Assembly: GCA_026706075.1 (NCBI GenBank)
Contig: JAPOZM010000002.1
Coordinates: forward strand, 1 to 64,000
Length of the DNA: 64,000 nucleotides
Direction: 5' to 3'
From: Gemmatimonadaceae bacterium
GTDB taxonomy: Bacteria; Latescibacterota; UBA2968; UBA8231
Shown here: piece after piece, positions 1 to 7,880 of the stretch
Position numbering within the stretch: the stretch's first letter is position 1
Layout: each line of letters begins with the position of its first letter
Made by a program: the position numbers and the translations under genes
Notes under the pieces: model-generated
What the model was told of the DNA's origin: nothing
Seen by the model: only the letters and a program-made list of their open reading frames with translations
Databases searched by the model: none

Positions 1-729
1 CACGTCCTTCAGGTGCAGGGCCGCCAGCAGGGGCCGCAGGCGGTCGTACCCCTTCGTGGGCACCTCGCGCTCGCCCGACAGCACGTTGTCGGCGGGGCCC
101 CAGAAGGCCTTCAGACGGGGGGAGTCCAGCCGCTCGGCAAGCTGCTGGAAGTGGCCCGTCGTGTTCGTGTAGTGGAACGGCCGCTGGTTGACGATCAGGT
201 CGACGCCGTGCTTCTCGGCCCCCTCGAGGAGCTCGCCGAAGATCTCGACCAGGCCCCGGAGCTCGGCCTCCGAGACGATGCCGCCGCCGGTGGCCCAGCG
301 CATCGGCCAGCCGGGGGAGCGCGACCAGGTATCCGGCCAGTCCGTCCACTCGCCGGGCCACAGCAGGCCGTAAGTCGTCACGGCGCCGACGCCGAGGCGG
401 GCGGCGATCTCCATCGTCCGCACGACGGCGTCGAAGTCGCGGCGGAAGACCTCGTGCTGCCGCAGTCGACCCGGGGACAGGTCCGTCATCCGCAGGTCGT
501 GGAAGGCGTGGCCGGCGCCGAGGGTGAACAGCTTTCGGCCCCGGGCGTGGACGCGCCGGGCCATGTCGTCCGCCTCGGCGTCGGTCATCTCCGGGACCGG
601 CGTCTCCCCGGGGAGACGCGAGAACCACACGTACTCGCTGCCCAGGTCCACGGCCACCTGCAGCCCCTCGTCGAGGGACAGGTCCAGCTCGTCGAGCCAG
701 ATGGCGACGCGCAGTCGATCACTCGGCAT
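1..729 (-). CDS. Sugar phosphate isomerase/epimerase-like TIM-barrel protein, truncated by the window edge
   Basis: Reverse-strand reading from ATG at 729 (MPSDRLRVAIWLDELDLSLDEGLQVAVDLGSEYVWFSRLPGE...HLKDV) stays open to base 1; absent from the ORF track because no stop is in the window. TIM-barrel epimerase-like pattern (LGVGAVTTYG, HLKD). Confidence 0.75.
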   Translation of the reverse strand, partial: MPSDRLRVAIWLDELDLSLDEGLQVAVDLGSEYVWFSRLPGETPVPEMTDAEADDMARRVHARGRKLFTLGAGHAFHDLRMTDLSPGRLRQHEVFRRDFDAVVRTMEIAARLGVGAVTTYGLLWPGEWTDWPDTWSRSPGWPMRWATGGGIVSEAELRGLVEIFGELLEGAEKHGVDLIVNQRPFHYTNTTGHFQQLAERLDSPRLKAFWGPADNVLSGEREVPTKGYDRLRPLLAALHLKDV

Positions 730-1030
730 GTCGTTTCCTCCTTGCGCCGGGATCTCGTCCAGGGTCCGGCTGTAGATCATGCTGCCGTCGGTCCCACCGG
801 GCCTGCAGGTTCAGCCAGAATCCCGGCGTTGTGCCGAGGAACTTCCCGAGGCGCAGGACCGTGCTCGGCGTGATGCGGCGCCGGCCGTTGACCAACTCGT
901 CAACCTGCTGACAGGGTACGTGGATCGCTTCGGCCAGCTGCCGCCGGGTGACGCCCATCGGCCTCAGGAACTCCTCGAGCAGCATCTCCCCGGGGTGGGT
1001 CGGTTCACGGTGGGTCGGGACGCGTGCCAT
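719..1030 (-). CDS. higA: HigA-family XRE antitoxin
   Basis: MARVPTHREPTHPGEMLLEEFLRPMGVTRRQLAEAIHVPCQQVDELVNGRRRITPSTVLRLGKFLGTTPGFWLNLQ: classic HigA pattern (HPGE, FWLNLQ). Internal ATG start chosen over the longer ORF. Confidence 0.85.
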   Translation of the reverse strand: MARVPTHREPTHPGEMLLEEFLRPMGVTRRQLAEAIHVPCQQVDELVNGRRRITPSTVLRLGKFLGTTPGFWLNLQARWDRRQHDLQPDPGRDPGARRKRHAE

Positions 1031-1244
1031 GTCTCCGTGCGAAGTCCTCGTCATCGCCCACGTCGGGCATCGCTCCCAGGTACTGCTCGAAGGACATCTC
1101 CGAGACCTCGGCCCCGGCGCCGAGGAGGGCTTCGCGCAGAATCGCACGGTGCTCTTCCTCGGCGGAGCGACCCTTCCGGCCGGCGCGTTCCTCGAGCCGG
1201 GCGACGACCTCCGGTTCCAGCTGCCTGATGATCAACTGTGCCAT
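1005..1244 (-). CDS. FitA-like ribbon-helix-helix antitoxin
   Basis: MAQLIIRQLEPEVVARLEERAGRKGRSAEEEHRAILREAL is the typical FitA/Arc-type N-terminus; overlaps the HigA start. Confidence 0.85.
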   Translation of the reverse strand: MAQLIIRQLEPEVVARLEERAGRKGRSAEEEHRAILREALLGAGAEVSEMSFEQYLGAMPDVGDDEDFARRHGTRPDPP

Positions 1245-1337
1245 GGGTACGAGTATGACGGCACGGATGTAGCCGGGTCAACACCGGCTCGACTACCTTT
1301 CGAGGCCCCGCGACCCCCCGACCAGGAGAGCCTCCCC

Positions 1338-2132
1338 TTGACGAGCGAGTTGAGCTTCCGGGCCCGGGTGCCGGTGATCGACGCCAACGTCGGCGTCGGG
1401 CACTCCCATCTGCGGCCGGCCCCCGTCGACACCCCGGAGGAGCTGCGGGCGGAGCTGAACCGCCACGGCGTCGAGCGCGCCGTCATCCATCACCAGCACG
1501 GGGAGAGCCTCAGCGCCGTCACGGGAAACGACTTCCTGCACGAGTGGCTCGAGGGCCACGAGGACGCCTTCATCCCCCAGTGGATGGCCAGCCCCGAGCC
1601 GGACAGCCTCAAGCAGCTGCAGCAGCTGCGCGCCGAGGGACGGGTCAGCAGCGTTCGCATTCACGACTCGGGAGCCGCCAACGTGCCCTTCGTCGACTGG
1701 GTCTACGGCGACCTGCTCGAGTGGCTGCAGGCCGAGGGCATCCCCGTGTGGATCTCCCTCCACGATACCTGGGACCCCTCGTGGATGGTGCGCAAGAACA
1801 CGCCGGTCACGGAGGTGATGGAGATCCTGCGCGCCTTCCCCGGCCTGGTGACCGTCCTGCTTGGCGCCCACTTCGTTCACTCCTACTACGTGCGGCCCTT
1901 CCTGAAGCTGACCCGCACCTGCCTCGAGCTGAGCCGCTACGAGGTCCTGCGGGAGCTCGAGGTGCTGGTCGCCGAGTTCGGGGCCGAGCGCTTCGTCTAC
2001 GGTTCCTTCTATCCGCGCCTGGCCATGGGCCCCATGCTCTACTACATCCACAACGTCGGCTTCGACGATGCGACCCTGGGGGCCTTGTGCAGCGGCAACC
2101 TGGAGCGCCTGCTGGAAGGAGGCACCCGATGA
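1338..2132 (+). CDS. Amidohydrolase-family (TIM-barrel) protein
   Basis: TSELSFRARVPVIDANVGVGHSHLRPAP...; TTG start proposed; translationally coupled (ATGA) to the next gene. Confidence 0.7.
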   Translation: MTSELSFRARVPVIDANVGVGHSHLRPAPVDTPEELRAELNRHGVERAVIHHQHGESLSAVTGNDFLHEWLEGHEDAFIPQWMASPEPDSLKQLQQLRAEGRVSSVRIHDSGAANVPFVDWVYGDLLEWLQAEGIPVWISLHDTWDPSWMVRKNTPVTEVMEILRAFPGLVTVLLGAHFVHSYYVRPFLKLTRTCLELSRYEVLRELEVLVAEFGAERFVYGSFYPRLAMGPMLYYIHNVGFDDATLGALCSGNLERLLEGGTR

Positions 2133-2872
2133 TCGACGGCTCGGAGGTGATCGACTTCCACGGCCATCCTGGACGGTGGGGCGTCTCCCACCTCGACCCG
2201 GAGCTGCTGTTCCCGGCGATGGACGCGGTCGGCATCGACCGCTCCGTCCTCTTCGACATCTGGCACCCCGAGGGCCGGCGCGCCAACGACCTCACCGCCT
2301 CCCTCGTGGCCGCCCATCCCGACCGCCTCCTCGGCTTCGCCTACGTCTCCCCCCTGATGCCGGAGACGATCGTCCCCGAGCTGGAGCGGGCCATCGACCG
2401 GCTCGGCCTGAAGGGCATCAAGCTCTACCCTCCCTTCGTCGATCCGCCGCTCAGCGACCCTGTGTGGTGGCCGATCTACGAGTTCGCCGACGACCGCGAG
2501 CTGGTCGTGCTGTGGCACACGGGGATCGAGCCCGGGTCCTTCCCCAGGTACATGGGAGAGGTGGTGGGGCGCTTCCCCGGCGCCCGCTTCGTCTCCGGAC
2601 ACTCCGGCAACTGTCCGCCCATGCGCCGCCAGGCGATCGACGTCGCCCTGGACCATCCCAACGTCTACCTGGAGACCTGCTCCACCTTCCGCACGCCGGG
2701 GGTGATCGAGCAGCTCGTCGAGGAAGCCGGTGCGGAGCGCGTCCTCTTCGGGTCCGACATCCCCCTGATGGACCCCCGGGCGCAGCTGGGCAAGATCATC
2801 ACCGCCGACATCAGCGACGACGACAAGCGCCTGATCCTCGGCGGCAACGCCCGGCGCCTGCTGAAGCTGTAA
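2129..2872 (+). CDS. Amidohydrolase 2 family protein
   Basis: MIDGSEVIDFHGHPGRWG...GIKLYPPF...RFVSGHSG...ERVLFGSDIPLMDPRAQLGKI; DxHxH-like start and FGSD motif. Confidence 0.85.
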   Translation: MIDGSEVIDFHGHPGRWGVSHLDPELLFPAMDAVGIDRSVLFDIWHPEGRRANDLTASLVAAHPDRLLGFAYVSPLMPETIVPELERAIDRLGLKGIKLYPPFVDPPLSDPVWWPIYEFADDRELVVLWHTGIEPGSFPRYMGEVVGRFPGARFVSGHSGNCPPMRRQAIDVALDHPNVYLETCSTFRTPGVIEQLVEEAGAERVLFGSDIPLMDPRAQLGKIITADISDDDKRLILGGNARRLLKL

Positions 2873-2873
2873 G

Positions 2874-4070
2874 GTGGCCGCCATCGACGTCGCCGCCGAA
2901 GAGGCCATCGCCCCCTACGGCGACCCCGGCAACGGCAGCGGCCCCCTCTGGTGCTACGGCTCCTCCACGATCGCCCGGGACGGCGACCGGGTCTTCGTCA
3001 GCCTGCCCGAGGTCGGCGAGGGGGTGCCGCCCCTGTGCAACACCCGCTGGCAGCTCTTCGCCCGCGATGGCGGGGACTGGCCCCGGGTGGCCGTGAACGA
3101 GCTCTTCGACGAGCGCGAGCCCTGCCCCTTGCTGCGGCTGCCCGGCCGCCTCCTGCTGTCGGTGAACCCGAGCACCGGGCCCCGCGGCGGATCTTCCGGG
3201 GTGCGGGAGAACCACTGGAGCCGGCCGCAGCTGCTGGAGTTCGACGCCGCGCGGCCGGGGGATCCGCCCCGGTCCCTGCAGCCGGTGTGGGACCGCGACT
3301 ACGCCTTCACGGAACACAGCTACCGGGGCGCCGCCGCCTGCTCCCGCAGCGGCGAGGTCCTGCTCCTCAACGTCTCCGGCCGCGGCCAGGCCTGGAGCCT
3401 GCTCGACGCCGGGGGCGACTGGAGCCGCCGGGGCTTGCTCGAGTTCCCCCTGCGCGGCTGCTATCCCAACGTCGCCCTGCGCCAGAGGGCTGCCTGGGTG
3501 GTGGCGGTGAGCGACATCGTCGAGCCGAACGCCGCCTGGCGCGAGCTGAAGCGCCGGCACACCGGCCGCGACTGGGACTACGATTTCCGCCAGCTCTTCT
3601 ACAGCCACACGCCGGCGCTGGGCGAGGTCCCCTTCTCCCCGATCCTCACCTTCGCCAGCCGCGACGAGACGGCGGGCATGGTGCGCGACGAGCTGTTCCC
3701 GGAGGTGCCGATGACGGTGGCCCTGAAGTACGCCCGCATCCACGACGGAGCCGTGGCCGAGCGCCGCGTCCTCCGGGAAAGTGTCGAGGACCGCGGCCCC
3801 CGGGTCGGCTGGGCCCGGTTCCACGACGCCGGCGACGGGCGCCTCTTCGTCCTCGGCCACGTTGTCGACGATGGAGGGCCGGCCAACTTCGCCCAGCAGC
3901 TGCTGCCCTCGCAGGAGGAACCGGTGCGCCTCGACCTCCGGCATCCCCTGGGCAGCTTCCTCACCGCCAGCGGGCGCCTCGGCAGCGAGCCGTCGACGAC
4001 GGTCGACCTCTGCGGCCCCGGGCCGGAGGCCGGGGTGATGCGCTACGTCCAGCTGCGGATCCCGTCCTGA
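2874..4070 (+). CDS. Hypothetical protein, BNR/propeller-like
   Basis: 398 aa ORF immediately downstream of the amidohydrolase, same strand; no clear family recognised. Confidence 0.6.
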   Translation: MAAIDVAAEEAIAPYGDPGNGSGPLWCYGSSTIARDGDRVFVSLPEVGEGVPPLCNTRWQLFARDGGDWPRVAVNELFDEREPCPLLRLPGRLLLSVNPSTGPRGGSSGVRENHWSRPQLLEFDAARPGDPPRSLQPVWDRDYAFTEHSYRGAAACSRSGEVLLLNVSGRGQAWSLLDAGGDWSRRGLLEFPLRGCYPNVALRQRAAWVVAVSDIVEPNAAWRELKRRHTGRDWDYDFRQLFYSHTPALGEVPFSPILTFASRDETAGMVRDELFPEVPMTVALKYARIHDGAVAERRVLRESVEDRGPRVGWARFHDAGDGRLFVLGHVVDDGGPANFAQQLLPSQEEPVRLDLRHPLGSFLTASGRLGSEPSTTVDLCGPGPEAGVMRYVQLRIPS

Positions 4071-4096
4071 GCGGGGGTCCCGCGGAGCGACTCAGG

Positions 4097-5326
4097 CTAC
4101 CAGGCCAGGTGCCAGGGGACGGCGCGGATTCCCGGCCGCAGGGTGTGCGGCGCCTCGACGCGGCAGGCCAGCACGCCGCGGGCTTCGGGACCGGCGAGGG
4201 CCAGCCAGCGCGCCAGGCCCTCGGCGTGCCCCGGGGTGGGGGTGGCCGTGGCCTTGACCTCGACCCCGTAGAGGCGGCCGCCGCGCTCGATGACGAGATC
4301 GACCTCGGCGATGGTGTTCGACTGCCAGTAGTAGAGGTTCGGTCTCTCCCCCTGCTGCCGGAACGCCTTCAGCCACTCCCCCACCACGGCCGTTTCCACC
4401 AGGGGACCGAGAGCGGGGCCCTGGAGCACCGGTTCGGCCCCGTGAAGGCCGAGGAGGAAGGTGGCCAGCCCCGGGTCGATCAGGAAGAGACGGGGGCTCT
4501 TCCGCAGGCGCTTGCCCAGGTTGCGGTAGTAGGGTTGCAGCAGGTGGATGACCTGGCTGGTCTCGAGCACCGAGAGCCAGCGGCGGACCGTGGGGCCGCT
4601 GACGCCGACTTCGCGGCCCATCTCGGTCATGTTGAGGGTGGTGCCCGTGCGGGCTCCGGCGAGCATGAGGAAGCGGTTGAAGGCGCTCAGGTCGGCGATC
4701 TGGGCGAGGTCTCGCACGTCGCGTTCGAGGTAGGTCTGGACGTAGCTGCCGAACCAGACCTGCCGATCCACCTGCGGATTGACCCGGGGCTCGGGGAAGC
4801 CGCCGCGCAGGAGCCAGTCCGCCAGGTCGGTCGGCCTCCGAGGCCCGTCTTCCGCGGAAGCGCCGCCGAAGACCTTTGCCAGCAGGCCATCGATTCCGGA
4901 GGGCGGGGCCCGCTGCTCGACCTCCGCCGTGGACAGCGGGTCCAGGGTGAGGACGGCGACGCGCCCGGACAGGGTCTGGCTCAGGCCCTGCATGAGGGCC
5001 AGGCTCTGCGACCCCGTCAGGAGCCAGCGGCCCGGGATGCGGTTGTCGTCGATGTCCTCCTTGACGTAGTGGAGCAGCTCCGGCGCGTACTGGATCTCGT
5101 CGAGGATCGCCGGCGGAGCGGCCTCGGCGAGGAAGGCGACCGGGTCGGCCTGTGCCCGCGCCCGGACATCGGGCCGTTCGAGGGAGAGATAGCGGTGGGA
5201 GGCGCCGAACTCGCGGCGCAGCAGGGTGGTCTTCCCTGTCTGGCGGGCCCCGGTGATCAGCACCGCGGGGAAGGTGGCCGCCGCCCGGTGGACGGTTGGG
5301 GTCAGGTGGCGCTCGAGGTAGGCCAT
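4097..5326 (-). CDS. AAA ATPase with DUF4143 C-terminus
   Basis: AVLITGARQTGKTTLLRREFG (Walker A), PAILDEIQYAPELL (Walker B), GRWLLTGSQSLALMQGLSQTLSGR, C-terminal YYWQSNTIAEVDLVIERGGRLYGVEVKAT. Confidence 0.92.
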   Translation of the reverse strand: MAYLERHLTPTVHRAAATFPAVLITGARQTGKTTLLRREFGASHRYLSLERPDVRARAQADPVAFLAEAAPPAILDEIQYAPELLHYVKEDIDDNRIPGRWLLTGSQSLALMQGLSQTLSGRVAVLTLDPLSTAEVEQRAPPSGIDGLLAKVFGGASAEDGPRRPTDLADWLLRGGFPEPRVNPQVDRQVWFGSYVQTYLERDVRDLAQIADLSAFNRFLMLAGARTGTTLNMTEMGREVGVSGPTVRRWLSVLETSQVIHLLQPYYRNLGKRLRKSPRLFLIDPGLATFLLGLHGAEPVLQGPALGPLVETAVVGEWLKAFRQQGERPNLYYWQSNTIAEVDLVIERGGRLYGVEVKATATPTPGHAEGLARWLALAGPEARGVLACRVEAPHTLRPGIRAVPWHLAW

Positions 5327-5348
5327 GTCGTGGATCCTGGAGGTTCCT

Positions 5349-5377
5349 GCAAATCTAACATCGAAGAACAGATTTGC
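5349..5377. promoter_or_regulatory. Inverted repeat GCAAATCT-N13-AGATTTGC upstream of the AAA/DUF4143 gene
   Basis: Perfect 8-bp arms at 5349-5356 and 5370-5377, 23 bp upstream of the predicted start. Confidence 0.6.
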
Positions 5378-5648
5378 AACCCGGCACTCCCCCGCTGCAT
5401 CAAGGCCCCCACCGTCTCGCCGTCGCCAATGTAGCTGATCCAGGTTCATATCGGCGGCCCAGATCCGTGGCCGCCGCGGAGACGGGTCCCGACCTCGATA
5501 CCCGGCGCCGCCGTCAGGTAGAGGCGAGAGCGACCTCGATCGAGTCGAGAGAGAAGGGGGGCATGGCTGTCCTTTCCTGCGTGGGCAACCCGCTGGCGGG
5601 TACAGCCGAAGTAGGGCAGCTTTGGGGACTCTCGATCAAGGCATCCAG

Positions 5649-5892
5649 ATGCGCACCGTCGACATGCAGGAAGCCAGGACCCACCTCTCGCGCCTGGTCG
5701 AGGAGGCCGCCCAGGGCGAACCCTTCATCATCGCCCGGGCCGGCAAACCCCTCGTCAAGGTCGTCGCCGTGGACGCCCCCGAGTCAGCGGTCGCCGCCCG
5801 CACCGGGTTCCTGGCCGGGCGGATCTCGCTGCCCCCCCGACTTTGACCACATGGGCACGGAGATCGAGGGATTGTTCGAGGGCGCCGAGTGA
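5649..5892 (+). pseudogene. Phd/prevent-host-death antitoxin interrupted by a frameshift at a C7 tract
   Basis: MRTVDMQEARTHLSRLVEEAAQGEPFIIARAGKPLVKVVAVDAP...GFLAGRISLPP then RL*; removing one C from 5832-5838 continues as DFDHMGTEIEGLFEGAE*. Confidence 0.85.
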
Positions 5893-5917
5893 TGTCTCCG
5901 CGGGTCGGGCGGGCGGC

Positions 5918-7180
5918 GTGACCTCCCCTCCCGCCGTCCAGGAGGACCTGGAAGGAGGCCCCCGGAAGTGGCGGCACCTGGGGCTGCTGGCGCTGGCCGA
6001 GGTCCTGGGCATGTCCCTGTGGTTCAGCGCCTCCGCCGTCTCCCCCGCCCTGCAGGAGGCCTGGGGCCTGTCGGTGGCGGGCGCCGCCTGGCTCACCATG
6101 GCCGTGCAGATCGGCTTCGTCGCCGGCACCGCCCTCAGCGGCGTCCTCAACCTGCCGGACATCATCAGCAGCCGGCGCCTCTTCGTCGCCAGCGCCTGGC
6201 TGGGGGCCGCCGCCAACGCCGGCTTCGCCCTCCTCGCCGGCGGGCTGGCCTCCGGCGTGGTGCTGCGCTTCCTGACCGGCTTCTTCCTCGCCGGCGTCTA
6301 TCCCCCCGGCATGAAGCTGGCCGCCACCTGGACCCGGCGGCACCGGGGCCTGGCCATCGGCCTCGTCGTGGGGGCCCTGACCCTCGGCTCGGCGGCCCCC
6401 CACCTGGTGCGGTCCCTTTCTCACCTGGGCAGCCCCGGCGGCGAGACCTCCGGCTGGACCGGCGTCGTCCTGGTCTCCTCGGCCCTGGCCGCCGCGGGCG
6501 GGCTGATCGTGGCGCTCCTCTTCCGGGAGGGGCCCTTCGCCGCCGGCGGCGCCCGCTTCAACCCGCGCTTCGCCCTCTCCATCTTCACCCGGCGGGGCCT
6601 GCGGCTGGCCAACTTCGGCTACCTCGGCCACCAGTGGGAGCTGTACGCCATGTGGACGTGGGTGCCCGTCTTCCTGGCCGGGAGGGTGGCGGCCGGCGGC
6701 GGCCCCCCCTCGCTGGCGCCCCTGCTCGCCTTCGCCGTGGTCGGCATCGGCGGCCTCGGATGCCTGGCCGCCGGCGCCGTGGCCGACCGCCTGGGCCGCA
6801 CGGCGACCACCAGCGCCGCCATGATCGTCAGCGGGGCGATGGCCCTCCTGGCCGCCGCCTTCCACGCCGCGCCCCTGCCCCTGCTCACCGCCATCCTGCT
6901 GATCTGGGGGGTCTCGGTGGTCGCCGACTCGGCCCAGTTCTCCGCCTCCATCACCGAGCTCAGCCCCCCGGAGTACACCGGCACGGCCCTGACGATCCAG
7001 ACCTCGGTCGGGTTTCTGCTGACCATGGCGTCGATCCAGCTGGTGCCGCTCATCGTGGAGATGGGCGGCTGGCCCGCCGCCTTCGTCATGCTCGCCGTCG
7101 GACCCGCCTTCGGCACCGCGGCCATGCTGCGGCTGCGCGGACTGCCCGAGGCGGAGCAACTTGCGGGGGGGCGGCGGTAG
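5918..7180 (+). CDS. MFS transporter
   Basis: Multiple hydrophobic segments, LGMSLWFSASAVSPAL..., GTG start proposed at 5918. Confidence 0.85.
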   Translation: MTSPPAVQEDLEGGPRKWRHLGLLALAEVLGMSLWFSASAVSPALQEAWGLSVAGAAWLTMAVQIGFVAGTALSGVLNLPDIISSRRLFVASAWLGAAANAGFALLAGGLASGVVLRFLTGFFLAGVYPPGMKLAATWTRRHRGLAIGLVVGALTLGSAAPHLVRSLSHLGSPGGETSGWTGVVLVSSALAAAGGLIVALLFREGPFAAGGARFNPRFALSIFTRRGLRLANFGYLGHQWELYAMWTWVPVFLAGRVAAGGGPPSLAPLLAFAVVGIGGLGCLAAGAVADRLGRTATTSAAMIVSGAMALLAAAFHAAPLPLLTAILLIWGVSVVADSAQFSASITELSPPEYTGTALTIQTSVGFLLTMASIQLVPLIVEMGGWPAAFVMLAVGPAFGTAAMLRLRGLPEAEQLAGGRR

Positions 7181-7242
7181 TGGTCCGTCAAGGATTCAGA
7201 GGACCGTCTTCACCACCATACTGGAAGCGGGAGGGGCATCTC

Positions 7243-7515
7243 ATGAGCTTGAACATCAAGGACAAGGAGGTCGAGCGGCTGATCGAGGAGGTCTCCCTCC
7301 TCACAGGGGAGAGCAAGACCGAGGCCGTGCGCCGCTCCCTGGAAGAGCGCCGAGCCCGCCTGGCCTACCAGGGCGCCGCCGATGACCGCGGCGGCCGGTT
7401 GCGCCGATTCCTGGAGAGGGAGGTCTGGCCCCATGTGCCGCCCTCGGAGCTGGGCAGGAAACTGAGCCGGGATGAAGAGGGAGAGATCCTGGGCTATGGC
7501 AAGGACGGCGCATGA
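7243..7515 (+). CDS. vapB: VapB-like antitoxin
   Basis: MSLNIKDKEVERLIEEVSLLTGESKTEAVRRSLEERRARL: typical VapB/PSK antitoxin; ATGA overlap with a PIN-domain toxin. Confidence 0.85.
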   Translation: MSLNIKDKEVERLIEEVSLLTGESKTEAVRRSLEERRARLAYQGAADDRGGRLRRFLEREVWPHVPPSELGRKLSRDEEGEILGYGKDGA

Positions 7516-7725
7516 GCCTCGATTCCTCGGCGATCGTCGCCATCCTGCTTCGGGAGCCGGAGCACGAAGTCCTTCGGTCCAAGCTCACCGCCGCGCCCAG
7601 CCTCGGCGTGGGCACACCTACCCTTCTCGAGGCTGCTATTGTGCTGTCGGCTCGCCTTGGACGCAGCGCTCAAGGGATGCTGGCCCGCTTCATGCAGGAG
7701 AAGCGGGGCTCCTATCCCGCTCGAA
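7512..7725 (+). pseudogene. vapC: VapC PIN-domain toxin, 3' part missing
   Basis: MSLDSSAIVAILLREPEHEVLRSKLTAAPSLGVGTPTLLEAAIVLSARLG is a PIN N-terminus; homology ends near 7715-7725 and the C-terminal acidic PIN residues are absent. Confidence 0.8.
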
Positions 7726-7775
7726 GTGTTACCCATCATCCCGGTCTATTGTGTTACCCATCACCCAGTTGCTTC
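7726..7775. mobile_element. Possible insertion-sequence end remnant (two 25-bp tandem units beginning GTGTTACCCATCA)
   Basis: GTGTTACCCATCATCCCGGTCTATT at 7726 and GTGTTACCCATCACCCAG... at 7751. Resembles terminal repeats I associate with IS481-type elements; no transposase present. Confidence 0.35.
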
Positions 7776-7880
7776 ACCCTTCCCTCCGGATTACCCACGA
7801 CTACCTCCTCCCAATCTCGATCAAGTGCTGGTGCGGAGTCCCTTCACACCATTCTCTGTCGCATTCCATCGGTCCACAGC

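Noticed and set aside
13-873. 286-aa + strand ORF
   Set aside because: Antisense to the truncated TIM-barrel gene, which has a coherent protein sequence.
2951-5434. 827-aa + strand ORF
   Set aside because: Out-of-frame over the propeller-like gene and antisense to the AAA/DUF4143 gene; Arg/Pro/Ala-rich with no domain pattern.
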